Assembly (NCBI RefSeq): GCF_900109375.1
Contig: NZ_FOAB01000001.1
Location: 248,001 to 312,000 of the forward strand
Source: Aquimarina amphilecti
GTDB lineage: Bacteria > Bacteroidota > Bacteroidia > Flavobacteriales > Flavobacteriaceae
Direction: 5' to 3'
Length of the DNA stretch: 64,000 bases
Positions 46,677 through 55,456 of this stretch are shown in pieces (the stretch's first letter is position 1; each line of letters starts with the position of its first letter). Under the pieces are notes generated by a model. That model was not told the origin of the DNA. It did not search any database and saw only the letters and a program-made list of their open reading frames with translations. Made by a program: the position numbers and the translations under genes.

Positions 46677-48047
46677 ATGGCACAAAAACCATCCATACCA
46701 AAAGGAACACGTGATTTTTCTCCAATTGAAGTAGCAAAGAGAAGTTATATAATGAATACAATCAAAGAGCAATTTCAGCTGTTTGGTTTTCATCCTATAG
46801 AAACTCCAAGTTTTGAGAATAGTGATACGTTGATGGGTAAGTATGGAGAAGAAGGAGATCGTTTGATTTTTAAAATATTGAATAGTGGAGATTATCTTAA
46901 TAAAGTGGATGATGTTTTATATGGTAGTAAAGATAGTAGTAAGATAACTTCTAAGATAAGCGAAAAAGCTCTCCGTTATGATTTAACGGTTCCTTTTGCT
47001 CGTTATGTGGTACAGCACCAAAACGATATTGATTTTCCATTTAAGCGTTATCAAATACAGCCAGTGTGGCGTGCAGATCGTCCACAAAAAGGTAGGTTTA
47101 GAGAGTTTTATCAATGTGATGCTGATGTAGTGGGAAGTAAATCTTTATGGCAAGAGGTTGATTTTATTCAACTCTATGATAAAGTGTTTAGTAAACTGGG
47201 GTTAGAAGGTGTGACTATTAAAATGAATAATAGAAAGATTCTTTCAGGAATAGCAGAAGTTATAGGAGCGAGTGATAAATTGATAGATTTTACTGTAGCA
47301 CTTGATAAATTAGATAAAGTAGGCGAAGAAGGAGTTAAAAAAGAAATGCTTGCTAAAGGGATCTCTGAATCTGCTATAGAGAAAGTGAAGCCACTTTTTA
47401 ACTTTACAGGAGACACATCTGAGAAAATTAATAAGTTAAAAGAGTTATTGGTGTCTTCTGAAGAAGGTATGAAAGGAGTAGAGGAGCTGGAGTTTATTAT
47501 AAATACAATTGCAGAAATACCTTTGGATAAAACTTCACTTGATCTAGATGTTACATTAGCTCGTGGTTTAAATTATTACACTGGGGCAATTTTTGAAGTT
47601 GCAGCACCAGAGGGTGTGAAGATGGGTTCTATTGGAGGCGGAGGACGTTATGATGATCTTACCGGTATTTTTGGATTAAAAGATGTTAGTGGAGTTGGGA
47701 TTTCCTTTGGATTAGATAGAATTTATTTAGTTTTAGAAGAATTGAATCTATTTCCAGATACAGTAGCTCAATCTACAAAGGCATTATTTATTAACTTTGG
47801 TAAAGAAGAAGCTTTATATAGTTTAAAAAGTGTACATCAATTAAGAAGGAGTAATATAGTTGCTGAACTTTATCCTGATAGCGCTAAGATGAATAAACAA
47901 ATGAAGTATGCAAATAAAAGAGAAATTCCATTTGTAATTTTAGCAGGTGCCTCAGAAATGGAAAACGACAATTTTACTGTTAAAAATATGCAAACTGGAA
48001 CGCAGGAAACAATGAATTTAGAAGAATTGGAATTACTTTTAAAATAA
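46677..48047 (+). CDS. hisS: histidine--tRNA ligase
   Basis: This 456-residue class II aminoacyl-tRNA synthetase has motif 1 region ([10 protein letters not shown] at the start), motif 2 ([23 protein letters not shown]), the histidine-specific [15 protein letters not shown], and motif 3 (GGRYDDLTG ... VGISFGLDR). The C-terminal anticodon-binding domain follows. It charges tRNA-His. The start is at ATG 46677 ([13 protein letters not shown]). Confidence 0.96.
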   Translation: MAQKPSIPKGTRDFSPIEVAKRSYIMNTIKEQFQLFGFHPIETPSFENSDTLMGKYGEEGDRLIFKILNSGDYLNKVDDVLYGSKDSSKITSKISEKALRYDLTVPFARYVVQHQNDIDFPFKRYQIQPVWRADRPQKGRFREFYQCDADVVGSKSLWQEVDFIQLYDKVFSKLGLEGVTIKMNNRKILSGIAEVIGASDKLIDFTVALDKLDKVGEEGVKKEMLAKGISESAIEKVKPLFNFTGDTSEKINKLKELLVSSEEGMKGVEELEFIINTIAEIPLDKTSLDLDVTLARGLNYYTGAIFEVAAPEGVKMGSIGGGGRYDDLTGIFGLKDVSGVGISFGLDRIYLVLEELNLFPDTVAQSTKALFINFGKEEALYSLKSVHQLRRSNIVAELYPDSAKMNKQMKYANKREIPFVILAGASEMENDNFTVKNMQTGTQETMNLEELELLLK

Positions 48048-48113
48048 ATACGACCAATAATTTTATAGACCCAACTAAAAATAACCTTATATTAACTACT
48101 TAAAATTGTGATT

Positions 48114-48584
48114 ATGAAAAATATCTTTTTGAGATTTTTACTATGCTTTTTGCTAATTTTTATAGTTTCTTGTAAAAAAGATCCTAAATCTGATAAAGTT
48201 GAAATTATTGAAGAAGTGGTGGACTCAACTGATGTTGTGGAGGTTGTAGAGGAAAAGAAAGTTGAAGTAAAGAAGAAAAAGAAACCAACGAAAAAGAAAC
48301 CTAAGAAAGAAACGATAAAACTTCCGGCAGGAGCTCCCTCATTTAGTAGTATTGAAGCTAAAAAGTATATTAGAGATTATGAATCTTATGTTTCAAAATA
48401 TAAAAAAGCTGTAGAATCTAAGGCGGATATGGATGCCTTTTTGAAACTAAGCGAATCTAGTTCGAGTTTAACTAAACAATATAGGAAATTAATTTCTACG
48501 CTTCCTGCAGCAGAAATGGAGAAAATGAGTAAGTATATGCAGAAAAAAACAAAACAAATTGATGCGCTAAATAGGCAAATGTAA
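48114..48584 (+). CDS. hypothetical lipoprotein with Lys/Pro-rich linker
   Basis: This protein is 156 residues from ATG 48114; the GTG two codons earlier is less likely. It has a lipobox (FIVSC, Cys20), an acidic/Val-rich segment, a strongly basic linker (KKKKKPTKKKPKK) and a helical C-terminus (SSIEAKKYIRDYESYVSKY). I do not recognise the family. The basic linker could span or touch peptidoglycan or nucleic acid, which is speculation. It follows hisS by 66 bp. Confidence 0.75.
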   Translation: MKNIFLRFLLCFLLIFIVSCKKDPKSDKVEIIEEVVDSTDVVEVVEEKKVEVKKKKKPTKKKPKKETIKLPAGAPSFSSIEAKKYIRDYESYVSKYKKAVESKADMDAFLKLSESSSSLTKQYRKLISTLPAAEMEKMSKYMQKKTKQIDALNRQM

Positions 48585-48614
48585 ATTTGATAACCGCGTT
48601 AAATTTAAGAACAA

Positions 48615-48643
48615 GTCATCCACTAATGTGGGTGGCATTTTTT
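48615..48643 (+). terminator. intrinsic terminator after the lipoprotein gene
   Basis: A 9-bp stem with G-T pairs (GTCATCCAC with GTGGGTGGC) around TAAT, followed by A and six T residues. Confidence 0.55.
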
Positions 48644-48660
48644 ATTTAAGGATGTAAACT

Positions 48661-48688
48661 AAAAAAAGCCCTTAAAAATAAGGGCTTT
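48661..48688 (-). terminator. intrinsic terminator downstream of tRNA-Met
   Basis: AAAGCCCTTA, loop AAAA, TAAGGGCTTT. On the minus strand it ends in seven T residues, 12 bp after the tRNA 3' end. Confidence 0.75.
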
Positions 48689-48700
48689 AACGAATTATTG

Positions 48701-48774
48701 TAGCGAGAGGGGGGCACGATCCCCCGACCTCTGGGTTATGAATCCAACGCTCTAACCAGCTGAGCTACCTCGCC
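48701..48774 (-). tRNA. tRNA-Met (anticodon CAU)
   Basis: This 74-nt cloverleaf on the minus strand starts GGCGAGGTAGCTCAGCTGG, has anticodon loop TTCATAA (CAU) and the acceptor end TCTCGCTA, with CCA not encoded. The acceptor stem closes with G-U pairs at both ends. The first pair of the loop side of the anticodon stem is an A-C mismatch. The T arm reads GGGGG-ATCGTGC-CCCCC, so the usual T54 and A58 are replaced by A and T. It may be elongator tRNA-Met or a tRNA-Ile(CAU) precursor; no initiator-specific features are seen. Confidence 0.93.
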
Positions 48775-48928
48775 AAATAGATGCTACATCATTTTAATTC
48801 GGGTGCAAATATAAAAACAAAAAGCATTGTAGCAAACAATAAAGAAGAATTAATTTTTTCAAATACTCTTTTCAATATTTTTAAAGTAAATAATTAATCT
48901 ATATATTGGCTTACTAACAATTTGCAAT

Positions 48929-49321
48929 ATGTCTGAAAAAATAAAATACGAACTTGAATTTGTAATACAATCTTCTCCACAACTATTATATCAATATATT
49001 TCTACACCATCAGGACTTTCTGAGTGGTTTTCGGATAATGTAAATTCACGTGGTGAAATGTTTACATTTATCTGGGATGATAGTGAAGAGGAAGCAAAAC
49101 TTTTAAGTAAAAAAAGCGGAGAAAGAATCAAATTTAGATGGGTCGCAGATGACGAAGATGGGAATGACTATTTTTTCGAATTACGCATACAGGTGGATGA
49201 GATAACCAAAGATGTTTCTTTAATGGTAACTGATTTCTCTGATGATGATGAAATCGATGAAAACAAAATGTTATGGGATAATATGATAGGTAATTTAAAA
49301 CAAGTTTTAGGTTCAGCATAA
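48929..49321 (+). CDS. START-like (AHSA1-fold) protein
   Basis: This 130-residue protein has the START/AHSA1-like beginning (YELEFVIQSSPQLLYQYISTPSGLSEWFSDNV) and repeated acidic segments. It is cytoplasmic. The fold usually binds hydrophobic ligands or helps chaperones, but this short Bacteroidota family is uncharacterised. It ends 66 bp before the aminotransferase gene, with a terminator-like hairpin in between. Confidence 0.82.
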   Translation: MSEKIKYELEFVIQSSPQLLYQYISTPSGLSEWFSDNVNSRGEMFTFIWDDSEEEAKLLSKKSGERIKFRWVADDEDGNDYFFELRIQVDEITKDVSLMVTDFSDDDEIDENKMLWDNMIGNLKQVLGSA

Positions 49322-49340
49322 ATCCTTTATTTTTATAATG

Positions 49341-49387
49341 TATATTTGCCCCGCCCAATGATTTATTGGTAATAAGGGGCTTTTTTT
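49341..49387 (+). promoter_or_regulatory. -7 box overlapping a terminator hairpin, before the aminotransferase gene
   Basis: The -7 box TATATTTG (49341-49348) ends on the first base of a GCCCC arm that pairs with GGGGC (49376-49380). Seven T residues then lead straight into the ATG at 49388. A nested hairpin CCAAT-GATTT-ATTGG lies inside. Transcripts reading through from the upstream gene contain the full hairpin; transcripts starting at this promoter would lack its left arm. Confidence 0.55.
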
Positions 49388-50236
49388 ATGGTTAATATTA
49401 ATGGAAACTTAGTTGTAGATAATGAAGCTACATTGTCTATAACTAATAGAGGATATGCATATGGAGATGCATTATTCGAAACGATACGAGTGAATTCTGG
49501 AACTATTCTTTTTTGGGAAGATCATTATTTTAGATTAATGGCTTCGATGAGAATTTTAAGGATGGAAATACCAATGAATTTCACTCCAGAGTTTTTACAA
49601 CAAGAAATTGTAGATTTAATTCAAGAGAATGGATTTATGAATTCTTCTGTTAGAATTAAAATTATTGTTAATAGAAAAGAAGGAGGATTGTATACACCTG
49701 CTGTTAATGGAATAGATTATTCGATTTCTGTCATACCGCTTAGTGCTGCCTTTTATACTATTTCTAATACTCCTTATGAAATTACGCTATTTAAGGATCA
49801 TTATATTGCACCTGATTTACTATCTACACTAAAATCTAATAATAAACTAGTAAATATATTAGGAGGAGTTTTTGCTAAAGAAAATGGCTTTGAAAACTGT
49901 TTGTTATTGAATACCAATAAAATGGTGCTTGAAGCATTAAATGGCAATCTATTTTTGATAAAAGGGAATAAGATTAAAACTCCACCAGTTGGAGATGGTT
50001 GTTTAAAAGGGATTTTGCGAACTCAATTATTGAGAATTTTGGATAAGTTACCAGAGTATGAGGTAGAAGAAGCATCAATTTCTCCCTTCGAACTACAGAA
50101 AGCAGATGAATTATTCATTACCAATGTAATCATAGGAATACAACCTATTACTAAGTTTAGGAAAAAGGAATATACTTCAGAAGTAACAAGAAGATTGTTA
50201 GGTGTGTTAAATGCAAGAATTAGAATAGGGGATTAG
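49388..50236 (+). CDS. class IV aminotransferase (PabC/IlvE-like)
   Basis: This 282-residue fold-type IV PLP enzyme has the family's N-terminal ITNRGYAYGDALFETIRV, the catalytic Lys in LLSTLKSNNKLVNI, and the C-terminal ADELFITNVIIGIQPI. The family includes 4-amino-4-deoxychorismate lyase (folate synthesis) and branched-chain aminotransferases. The sequence alone does not decide, and length and the GYAYGD segment lean towards the PabC side. Its stop codon overlaps that of convergent YqgE by 4 bp. Confidence 0.85.
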   Translation: MVNINGNLVVDNEATLSITNRGYAYGDALFETIRVNSGTILFWEDHYFRLMASMRILRMEIPMNFTPEFLQQEIVDLIQENGFMNSSVRIKIIVNRKEGGLYTPAVNGIDYSISVIPLSAAFYTISNTPYEITLFKDHYIAPDLLSTLKSNNKLVNILGGVFAKENGFENCLLLNTNKMVLEALNGNLFLIKGNKIKTPPVGDGCLKGILRTQLLRILDKLPEYEVEEASISPFELQKADELFITNVIIGIQPITKFRKKEYTSEVTRRLLGVLNARIRIGD

Positions 50237-50793
50237 TTGTAGCTAGGATCTTCAGGAGCGTTTGACCATAACAGATAGTCACCTCCTAATTCAATCATTT
50301 TTTCTTTCCAAAAAGTGTCATAGGATTTACCGATGATATTTTTTTCATAAGTGTTTTTTACGATAACCCAAGAATTAGCTTCTAATTCTTGTAATAGTTG
50401 CTCTGCATCCCAGCCAGAATATCCTAGAAAAAAGCGAATCTCATTTGGAGTAATTTTATTTTTTTCGATTAAATCCGAAACTACTGAGAAGTCACCACCC
50501 CAATAAATACCAGAAGATATTTCCACACTGTTAGGTATTAAATTTGGAATTTTATGAATAAAATATAAGTTATCTTGTTCAACTGGACCTCCATTATATA
50601 TTTTAAATTCAGCTTCTACTTCAGGAACTAAATCAGATAATACGTAATCCAATGGTTTGTTCATAATGAATCCGATAGATCCTTGGTCACTATGATCTGC
50701 AAGAAGTACAACCGAACGATTAAAAGAAACATCACCAATAATAGATGGCTCTGCAATCAGAAGATGTCCTTTTGAAGGTTGTAGTGAAATCAT
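50233..50793 (-). CDS. YqgE/AlgH family protein
   Basis: This 186-residue protein has the family signature: GHLLIAEPSIIGDVSFNRSVVLLADH near the N-terminus, then GSIGFIMNKPL and YNGGPVEQDNLYFIH, and GYSGWDAEQLLQELE. The function is unsettled despite the AlgH name. It is convergent with the aminotransferase gene. Confidence 0.92.
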   Translation of the reverse strand: MISLQPSKGHLLIAEPSIIGDVSFNRSVVLLADHSDQGSIGFIMNKPLDYVLSDLVPEVEAEFKIYNGGPVEQDNLYFIHKIPNLIPNSVEISSGIYWGGDFSVVSDLIEKNKITPNEIRFFLGYSGWDAEQLLQELEANSWVIVKNTYEKNIIGKSYDTFWKEKMIELGGDYLLWSNAPEDPSYN

Positions 50794-50870
50794 AGTTGGT
50801 GTAGTTTATACTAAAACTAAATAATTATTTTTAATAATCAAAGTGGATGTGGGACTTTTACCAATAAACA

Positions 50871-50899
50871 ATAAAAAAAGCTCTCTAAAAAGAGAGCTT
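50871..50899 (-). terminator. intrinsic terminator of the HU gene
   Basis: AAGCTCTCT, loop AAAA, AGAGAGCTT. On the minus strand the stem is followed by seven T residues, 26 bp after the HU stop codon. Confidence 0.75.
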
Positions 50900-50924
50900 C
50901 CTATAATATCAAAAACTAAATAAT

Positions 50925-51197
50925 TTAGTTAACTGAACTAGATAAATCTGCACCAGCTTTGAACTTTACAACATTTTTAGCAGCAATTTTGATAGTTTTA
51001 CCTGTTTGAGGGTTTCTACCTTCTCTTGCAGCTCTTTTAGAAACTGACCAAGAACCAAATCCTACTAAAGAAACACGGTCACCTTTTTTAAGAGAACCTT
51101 CAACATTTCCTAAGAAAGATTCTAAAGCTTTCTTTGCTGCTGCTTTTGTAATTCCAGCGTCAGCTGCCATTGCATCGATTAATTCTGTTTTGTTCAT
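50925..51197 (-). CDS. HU-family DNA-binding protein
   Basis: This 90-residue protein has the HU/IHF fold signature: MNKTELIDAMAADAGITKA, the arm region GFGSWSVSKRAAREGRNPQTG, and KTIKIAAKNVVKFKAG. It bends and compacts DNA as a nucleoid protein. It is a single gene with a clear promoter at 51252-51281 and its own terminator. Confidence 0.95.
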   Translation of the reverse strand: MNKTELIDAMAADAGITKAAAKKALESFLGNVEGSLKKGDRVSLVGFGSWSVSKRAAREGRNPQTGKTIKIAAKNVVKFKAGADLSSSVN

Positions 51198-51251
51198 AAT
51201 TCTGTTTTTAAATTAATTGTTGGTTAAACCAAATTTTTGTTAAACGCTCTA

Positions 51252-51281
51252 CAAATTTATACGGATTTATGATTCGTGCAA
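51252..51281 (-). promoter_or_regulatory. promoter of the HU gene (TTG-N19-TAAATTTG)
   Basis: On the minus strand TTG (51279-51281) is 19 nt from the -7 box TAAATTTG (51252-51259), a consensus spacing. The ATG is 54 bp downstream of the box. Confidence 0.65.
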
Positions 51282-51383
51282 GGATTAGCCCAGTAAATAC
51301 GGGGTTTTGTTGATAACTCAGGACGATTGTTAATAAACCTGTAGGTTTTCTATGAATTTTCTTACTCTAGTGATAGCAAGGGC

Positions 51384-52334
51384 TCAGGCCATTTTAGCAT
51401 CCTTGTAAAAGGTATACCCATTTAAGAGAGCTTTGGCTTCCATAGCTTTTTTCCCCGGAAGTTGAATTTTATTTAGAATAATGTATCCTTGGCTGACTGC
51501 TACCTTGATTATAGAATCTTCTACGATAATTTTTCCAATATCAAAATTATGTTCTTGTTGTTCAATTTCAGCATCATATATCTTAATAGAAATTTCTTCT
51601 CCTTTATTATGTAATAAAGACCAAGCTGAAGGATATGGACTTAAACCTCTTATTAGGTTGTAAATTGTTTGAATATTACTATTCCAGTTCACCCGAGTAT
51701 TATCGCGATGTAGTTTATAAGCGGTATTTAATTCATTATCTTCTTTTGGTTGTATTTTCGTAGTTACAGTTTCGCTTTCAATTGCCTTAATTGTATCCAC
51801 AACCAAAGAAGCTCCTTTAGTCATTAATGTGTCGTGCAGTGAACCTGCAGTTTCATTATGTTGTATTTCAACTTCTTTTTGAAGAATAATATGACCAGTA
51901 TCTATTTTTTCATCAATAAAAAAAGTGGTAATACCTGTTTTTTGTTCTCCATTTATAATTGCCCAGTTAATTGGTGCTGCACCTCTATATTGAGGAAGTA
52001 AAGAGGCATGAAGATTAAATGTCCCATATTTAGGCATGTCCCATACTACTTTTGGTAACATTCTAAATGCAACAACTATATTTAGATTTGCATTTAATTG
52101 TTTTAAATCTTCAATGAATTTTTCATCTTTTAGATTTGTTGGTTGTAATATTGGTAAATTTTTGCTTAACGCATACTCTTTTACAGCGGATGCTCTTAGT
52201 TTCCTACCTCTTCCTGCAGGTCTGTCTGGAGCCGTAATAACACCAACTACGTCATAATTATTTTCGATGATTGTTTTTAAGGTTTCTACGGCAAAATCCG
52301 GAGTTCCCATAAATATGATTTTTAAGTCTCTCAT
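51384..52334 (-). CDS. fmt: methionyl-tRNA formyltransferase
   Basis: This 316-residue protein has the formyltransferase signature IIFMGTPDFAVETL, TAPDRPAGRGRK, and the catalytic region FNLHASLLPQYRGAAPINWAI with GEQKTGITTF. A C-terminal OB-like domain follows. It formylates the initiator Met-tRNA. It is the last of three genes (ATPase-recQ-fmt) spaced 5 and 8 bp apart. Confidence 0.95.
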   Translation of the reverse strand: MRDLKIIFMGTPDFAVETLKTIIENNYDVVGVITAPDRPAGRGRKLRASAVKEYALSKNLPILQPTNLKDEKFIEDLKQLNANLNIVVAFRMLPKVVWDMPKYGTFNLHASLLPQYRGAAPINWAIINGEQKTGITTFFIDEKIDTGHIILQKEVEIQHNETAGSLHDTLMTKGASLVVDTIKAIESETVTTKIQPKEDNELNTAYKLHRDNTRVNWNSNIQTIYNLIRGLSPYPSAWSLLHNKGEEISIKIYDAEIEQQEHNFDIGKIIVEDSIIKVAVSQGYIILNKIQLPGKKAMEAKALLNGYTFYKDAKMA

Positions 52335-52342
52335 TATTTCTT

Positions 52343-54235
52343 TTATACTAGTTGATAGTTGTTATAAGGATCGATCCTTATGATATTATGTTCATTAAGT
52401 TCTCTAAGTACTTTTAGTGCAATATCTTCAGGACACTTCAGTTTCATTAAAAGGTCTCTAGAGGATAGTTCATTTTTCTGTAAGAGATTGATAACGGTGC
52501 TTTTTATTTCTTTAGGATCAATAATAGTAACATTCTTAGAAAGGCATACGCTGCAAATTCCGCAATCCTTACCATCTTCCTCTCCGAAGTAATCGAGCAG
52601 TTGTCTACTTCGACACATCGTTTCATTTTGAACAAATCCAATCATGGTTTTTACTTTGTTGGATTTGGAAGAATGGATTTCTTCAATAAATGGTTTTATA
52701 CGGTTAATAGTGTGATCGTCTTCTCGTGGTACTAAAAAGGTAATATCAGCATCGGTTAACTGATTATTGAAAATTAGTAGTTCTGCAGCCTCTAATTCTT
52801 TGAGAACAGTAATAACATATGCTTCATTAGTATTTACCTTAGACGCTATGAGAGATAGATTCACTTTGATCTCTTCATCAAAAATACCTCCATAAGTTCG
52901 AAGAATCGCTTTAGTTACTAGTTCTAAGTGAGGTTTTTGTTCTAAGTATCCTAGTAAATGATTCCCTGTAGAGGTAATATGTATGGAGCTTTTTTTAGTA
53001 AAACGTTGGGTAAAATTAATAACACTACAACGATCCAAAAACTGCAAAGCATTATAAGTTACTAAAGTGCTGAGGCCATAGGTTTTACAGAATACGTTAA
53101 AATTAAAACCATGTGTCATTTGTTCTCCTTCTCCATAAGATACCCTGAAATAATTACATAATTTTCGATATATCAATTTTACAAAATCTACATCGGGAAG
53201 TACTTTAATAAATTGGTTATGAACTCGAACAATATCATTTTCATTTTTAAGAAGAAAAGCATAAGAAATTTCTCCATCTCTTCCAGCTCTCCCAGCTTCT
53301 TGAAAATAACTTTCTATACTCTCGGGAATATTATAGTGAATAACGGTTTTTACATTAGGTTTATCGATACCCATTCCAAAAGCATTGGTGGCTACCATAA
53401 CTCTAATATCTTCGTTTAGCCATTGATGAAAACGTTTTGTTTTTTCTTTTGCATCCACACCTCCATGATAGTATGTGGTTTTATGTCCATTGGCGTTTAG
53501 AAAATCACTAATTTCTACTGCAGATTTTCGGTTTCTAACATAAATGATAGAGCTTCCTTTATAATTGTTTAAAATTCGGATAAGTTTATCACTTTTATCT
53601 AAAGTGTGATAAACCATGTACCCTAAATTACTTCTAAAAAAGGATTGTTTGAAAGTTTTGGGTTGAAATAAGTCTAATTCTTTAATTATATCATCCGCTA
53701 CATTAGGAGTTGCGGAGGCAGTAAGAGCAATCATTGGAACAGCAGGTTTGATTTCTCTTAGTATTTTAATTTTTTTATAAGAAGGTCTAAAATCATTACC
53801 CCATTGCGAAATACAATGAGCTTCATCAATAGCGATAAGGTTGATGTTCATTTTTTTTAAACGCTCTTTTACTAAATCTTGTTGAAGTCTTTCGGGAGAT
53901 AGATATAAGAATTTATAATTACCATAAATACAATTATCTAAAAGTACATCTAATTCCGAATACTTAATACCACTAGTTAGTGCAATGGCTTTTATACCTT
54001 TTTGTTGTAAATGCTGAACCTGATCTTGCATCAGTGCAATTAGAGGAGATATTACGATACAAATTCCGGGTCTAAGTAATGCAGGAATCTGAAAACAAAT
54101 AGATTTTCCACCTCCTGTAGGGAGTAGCGTAAATGTGTCATTATTTTCTATAACAGCATTGATGATTTCTTCCTGTAAAGGTCTGAAAGAATCATAATTC
54201 CAAATCTTTTTTAATAATTGGATAGAGGTGGTCAT
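52343..54235 (-). CDS. recQ: ATP-dependent DNA helicase RecQ
   Basis: This 630-residue protein has RecQ motif 0/I (FRPLQEEIINAV, LPTGGGKSICFQIPAL), DEAHCISQWGNDFRPSYK, and the helicase C domain (YVRNRKSAVEIS, GRAGRDGEI). The RQC zinc site is present (CRSRQLLDYFGEEDGKDCGIC plus CSVC-like Cys). The C-terminus is a short winged-helix-like segment instead of a clear HRDC domain. It unwinds DNA in recombination and fork repair. It starts 5 bp after the upstream ATPase gene. Confidence 0.95.
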   Translation of the reverse strand: MTTSIQLLKKIWNYDSFRPLQEEIINAVIENNDTFTLLPTGGGKSICFQIPALLRPGICIVISPLIALMQDQVQHLQQKGIKAIALTSGIKYSELDVLLDNCIYGNYKFLYLSPERLQQDLVKERLKKMNINLIAIDEAHCISQWGNDFRPSYKKIKILREIKPAVPMIALTASATPNVADDIIKELDLFQPKTFKQSFFRSNLGYMVYHTLDKSDKLIRILNNYKGSSIIYVRNRKSAVEISDFLNANGHKTTYYHGGVDAKEKTKRFHQWLNEDIRVMVATNAFGMGIDKPNVKTVIHYNIPESIESYFQEAGRAGRDGEISYAFLLKNENDIVRVHNQFIKVLPDVDFVKLIYRKLCNYFRVSYGEGEQMTHGFNFNVFCKTYGLSTLVTYNALQFLDRCSVINFTQRFTKKSSIHITSTGNHLLGYLEQKPHLELVTKAILRTYGGIFDEEIKVNLSLIASKVNTNEAYVITVLKELEAAELLIFNNQLTDADITFLVPREDDHTINRIKPFIEEIHSSKSNKVKTMIGFVQNETMCRSRQLLDYFGEEDGKDCGICSVCLSKNVTIIDPKEIKSTVINLLQKNELSSRDLLMKLKCPEDIALKVLRELNEHNIIRIDPYNNYQLV

Positions 54236-54240
54236 CGATA

Positions 54241-54798
54241 CTATATTACGTGTTGTAATATAAAAGTACTACGTTCTTTTACATTTCCAAAAGGAACCTC
54301 AATACAATTGTAACCAAATTTAGAATATGTCTCTAATAAATGATGATGAATTTGTTGTGCTTCTTCAAAACTTTCATAGCGTTGCTCATCAGAAGTGTAA
54401 ATTTCTTTCCAAGGCGGTAATAAGAAAATTTGATTATAGGTGTGGTCAGTGCAAGCTTTTACAAATGTTTCATCATATTCTTGGTTAAAAAGGTTCATGT
54501 ATGCCAGAACATCAGGAATCCCTCTGTCATAAAAAGCTAGATCTATAGTATCAGCTATAGGATCGTTATATTGATCAATCCTACCGTTTAATAATTGAAT
54601 ATTGAAATCGTAGGGATTAGAAACAGACACGATTGGGTTGGAAACTATCTGAATAGCTTCGTCATTATCTTTTGCTTCTTGTGTGATACTTCTGATAAAT
54701 TCTGGAAAACAAAAGAACCCTTCTTCTTCAAGTTTTTTGATAATAGATGTTTTTCCTGTCGAAGGACCTCCAGTGATAACTATTTTATGCTTTGCCAA
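54241..54798 (-). CDS. AAA_28-type P-loop ATPase (NadR-like kinase fold)
   Basis: This 185-residue protein has a Walker A GGPSTGKTS (residues 9-17) and a kinase-like YDRGIPDVLAYM segment. It resembles the small ATPase/kinase family related to the NadR ribosylnicotinamide kinase domain and eukaryotic TTD14. The substrate is unknown. It is the first gene of the unit with recQ and fmt, with no obvious consensus promoter upstream. Confidence 0.82.
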   Translation of the reverse strand: MAKHKIVITGGPSTGKTSIIKKLEEEGFFCFPEFIRSITQEAKDNDEAIQIVSNPIVSVSNPYDFNIQLLNGRIDQYNDPIADTIDLAFYDRGIPDVLAYMNLFNQEYDETFVKACTDHTYNQIFLLPPWKEIYTSDEQRYESFEEAQQIHHHLLETYSKFGYNCIEVPFGNVKERSTFILQHVI

Positions 54799-54975
54799 AG
54801 ATTTTTTTTGCGAATTTCGGAATTATTAACTGATTTTAAAAATATGAAGGTAATGATACCATAAAGCTCTGTTAAAGTTGAATTTGTCGATCCGTATTTT
54901 TAGTAACTTCAATAACGAAATAAGAGTTATTCTCTTATTTAGACTAATTAAATACAAATCCTAAAAATAAAACTC

Positions 54976-55437
54976 ATGCCTGTTTATAATCTAAAAGTAA
55001 ATGGTCAATCGCTTTCAGTAGAAGCGGATGAAGATACACCTTTATTATGGGTCTTACGGGATCATTTCGATCTGGTTGGAACCAAATTTGGTTGTGGTAT
55101 TGGACAATGTGGGGCCTGCACCGTGCATGCGGATGGAGTTGCAACTAGAAGTTGTTTATTAAAAGTTTCTGTAGCAACAGAAATGAAAATCACAACAATA
55201 GAAGGGTTGTCTAAAGATATTTCTCATCCCGTACAACAAGCTTGGAAAGAGATTGATGTTCCTCAATGTGGATATTGTCAAGCAGGACAAATTATGACCG
55301 CTGCAGCTTTTTTAGAACAAAATCCTAATCCAAATAGAGAAGAAATTAGAGATGCTATGAGTGGTAATATATGTAGATGTGCTTCTTATAATAGAATAGA
55401 AAAGGCTGTAGAACAAGCGGCAAGTAAAATAAGCTAA
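54976..55437 (+). CDS. 2Fe-2S subunit of a molybdenum hydroxylase (IorA/CoxS-like)
   Basis: This 153-residue protein has a plant-type ferredoxin cluster CGIGQCGACTVHADG (about residues 43-57) plus a second 2Fe-2S set CGYCQAGQIM and CRCASYNRI in the C-terminal helical domain. It would pass electrons from the Moco subunit encoded 20 bp downstream. It lacks an export signal of its own and would travel with the Tat-targeted large subunit. Confidence 0.95.
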   Translation: MPVYNLKVNGQSLSVEADEDTPLLWVLRDHFDLVGTKFGCGIGQCGACTVHADGVATRSCLLKVSVATEMKITTIEGLSKDISHPVQQAWKEIDVPQCGYCQAGQIMTAAAFLEQNPNPNREEIRDAMSGNICRCASYNRIEKAVEQAASKIS

Positions 55438-55456
55438 TTAATTAAAATTCTAAACA

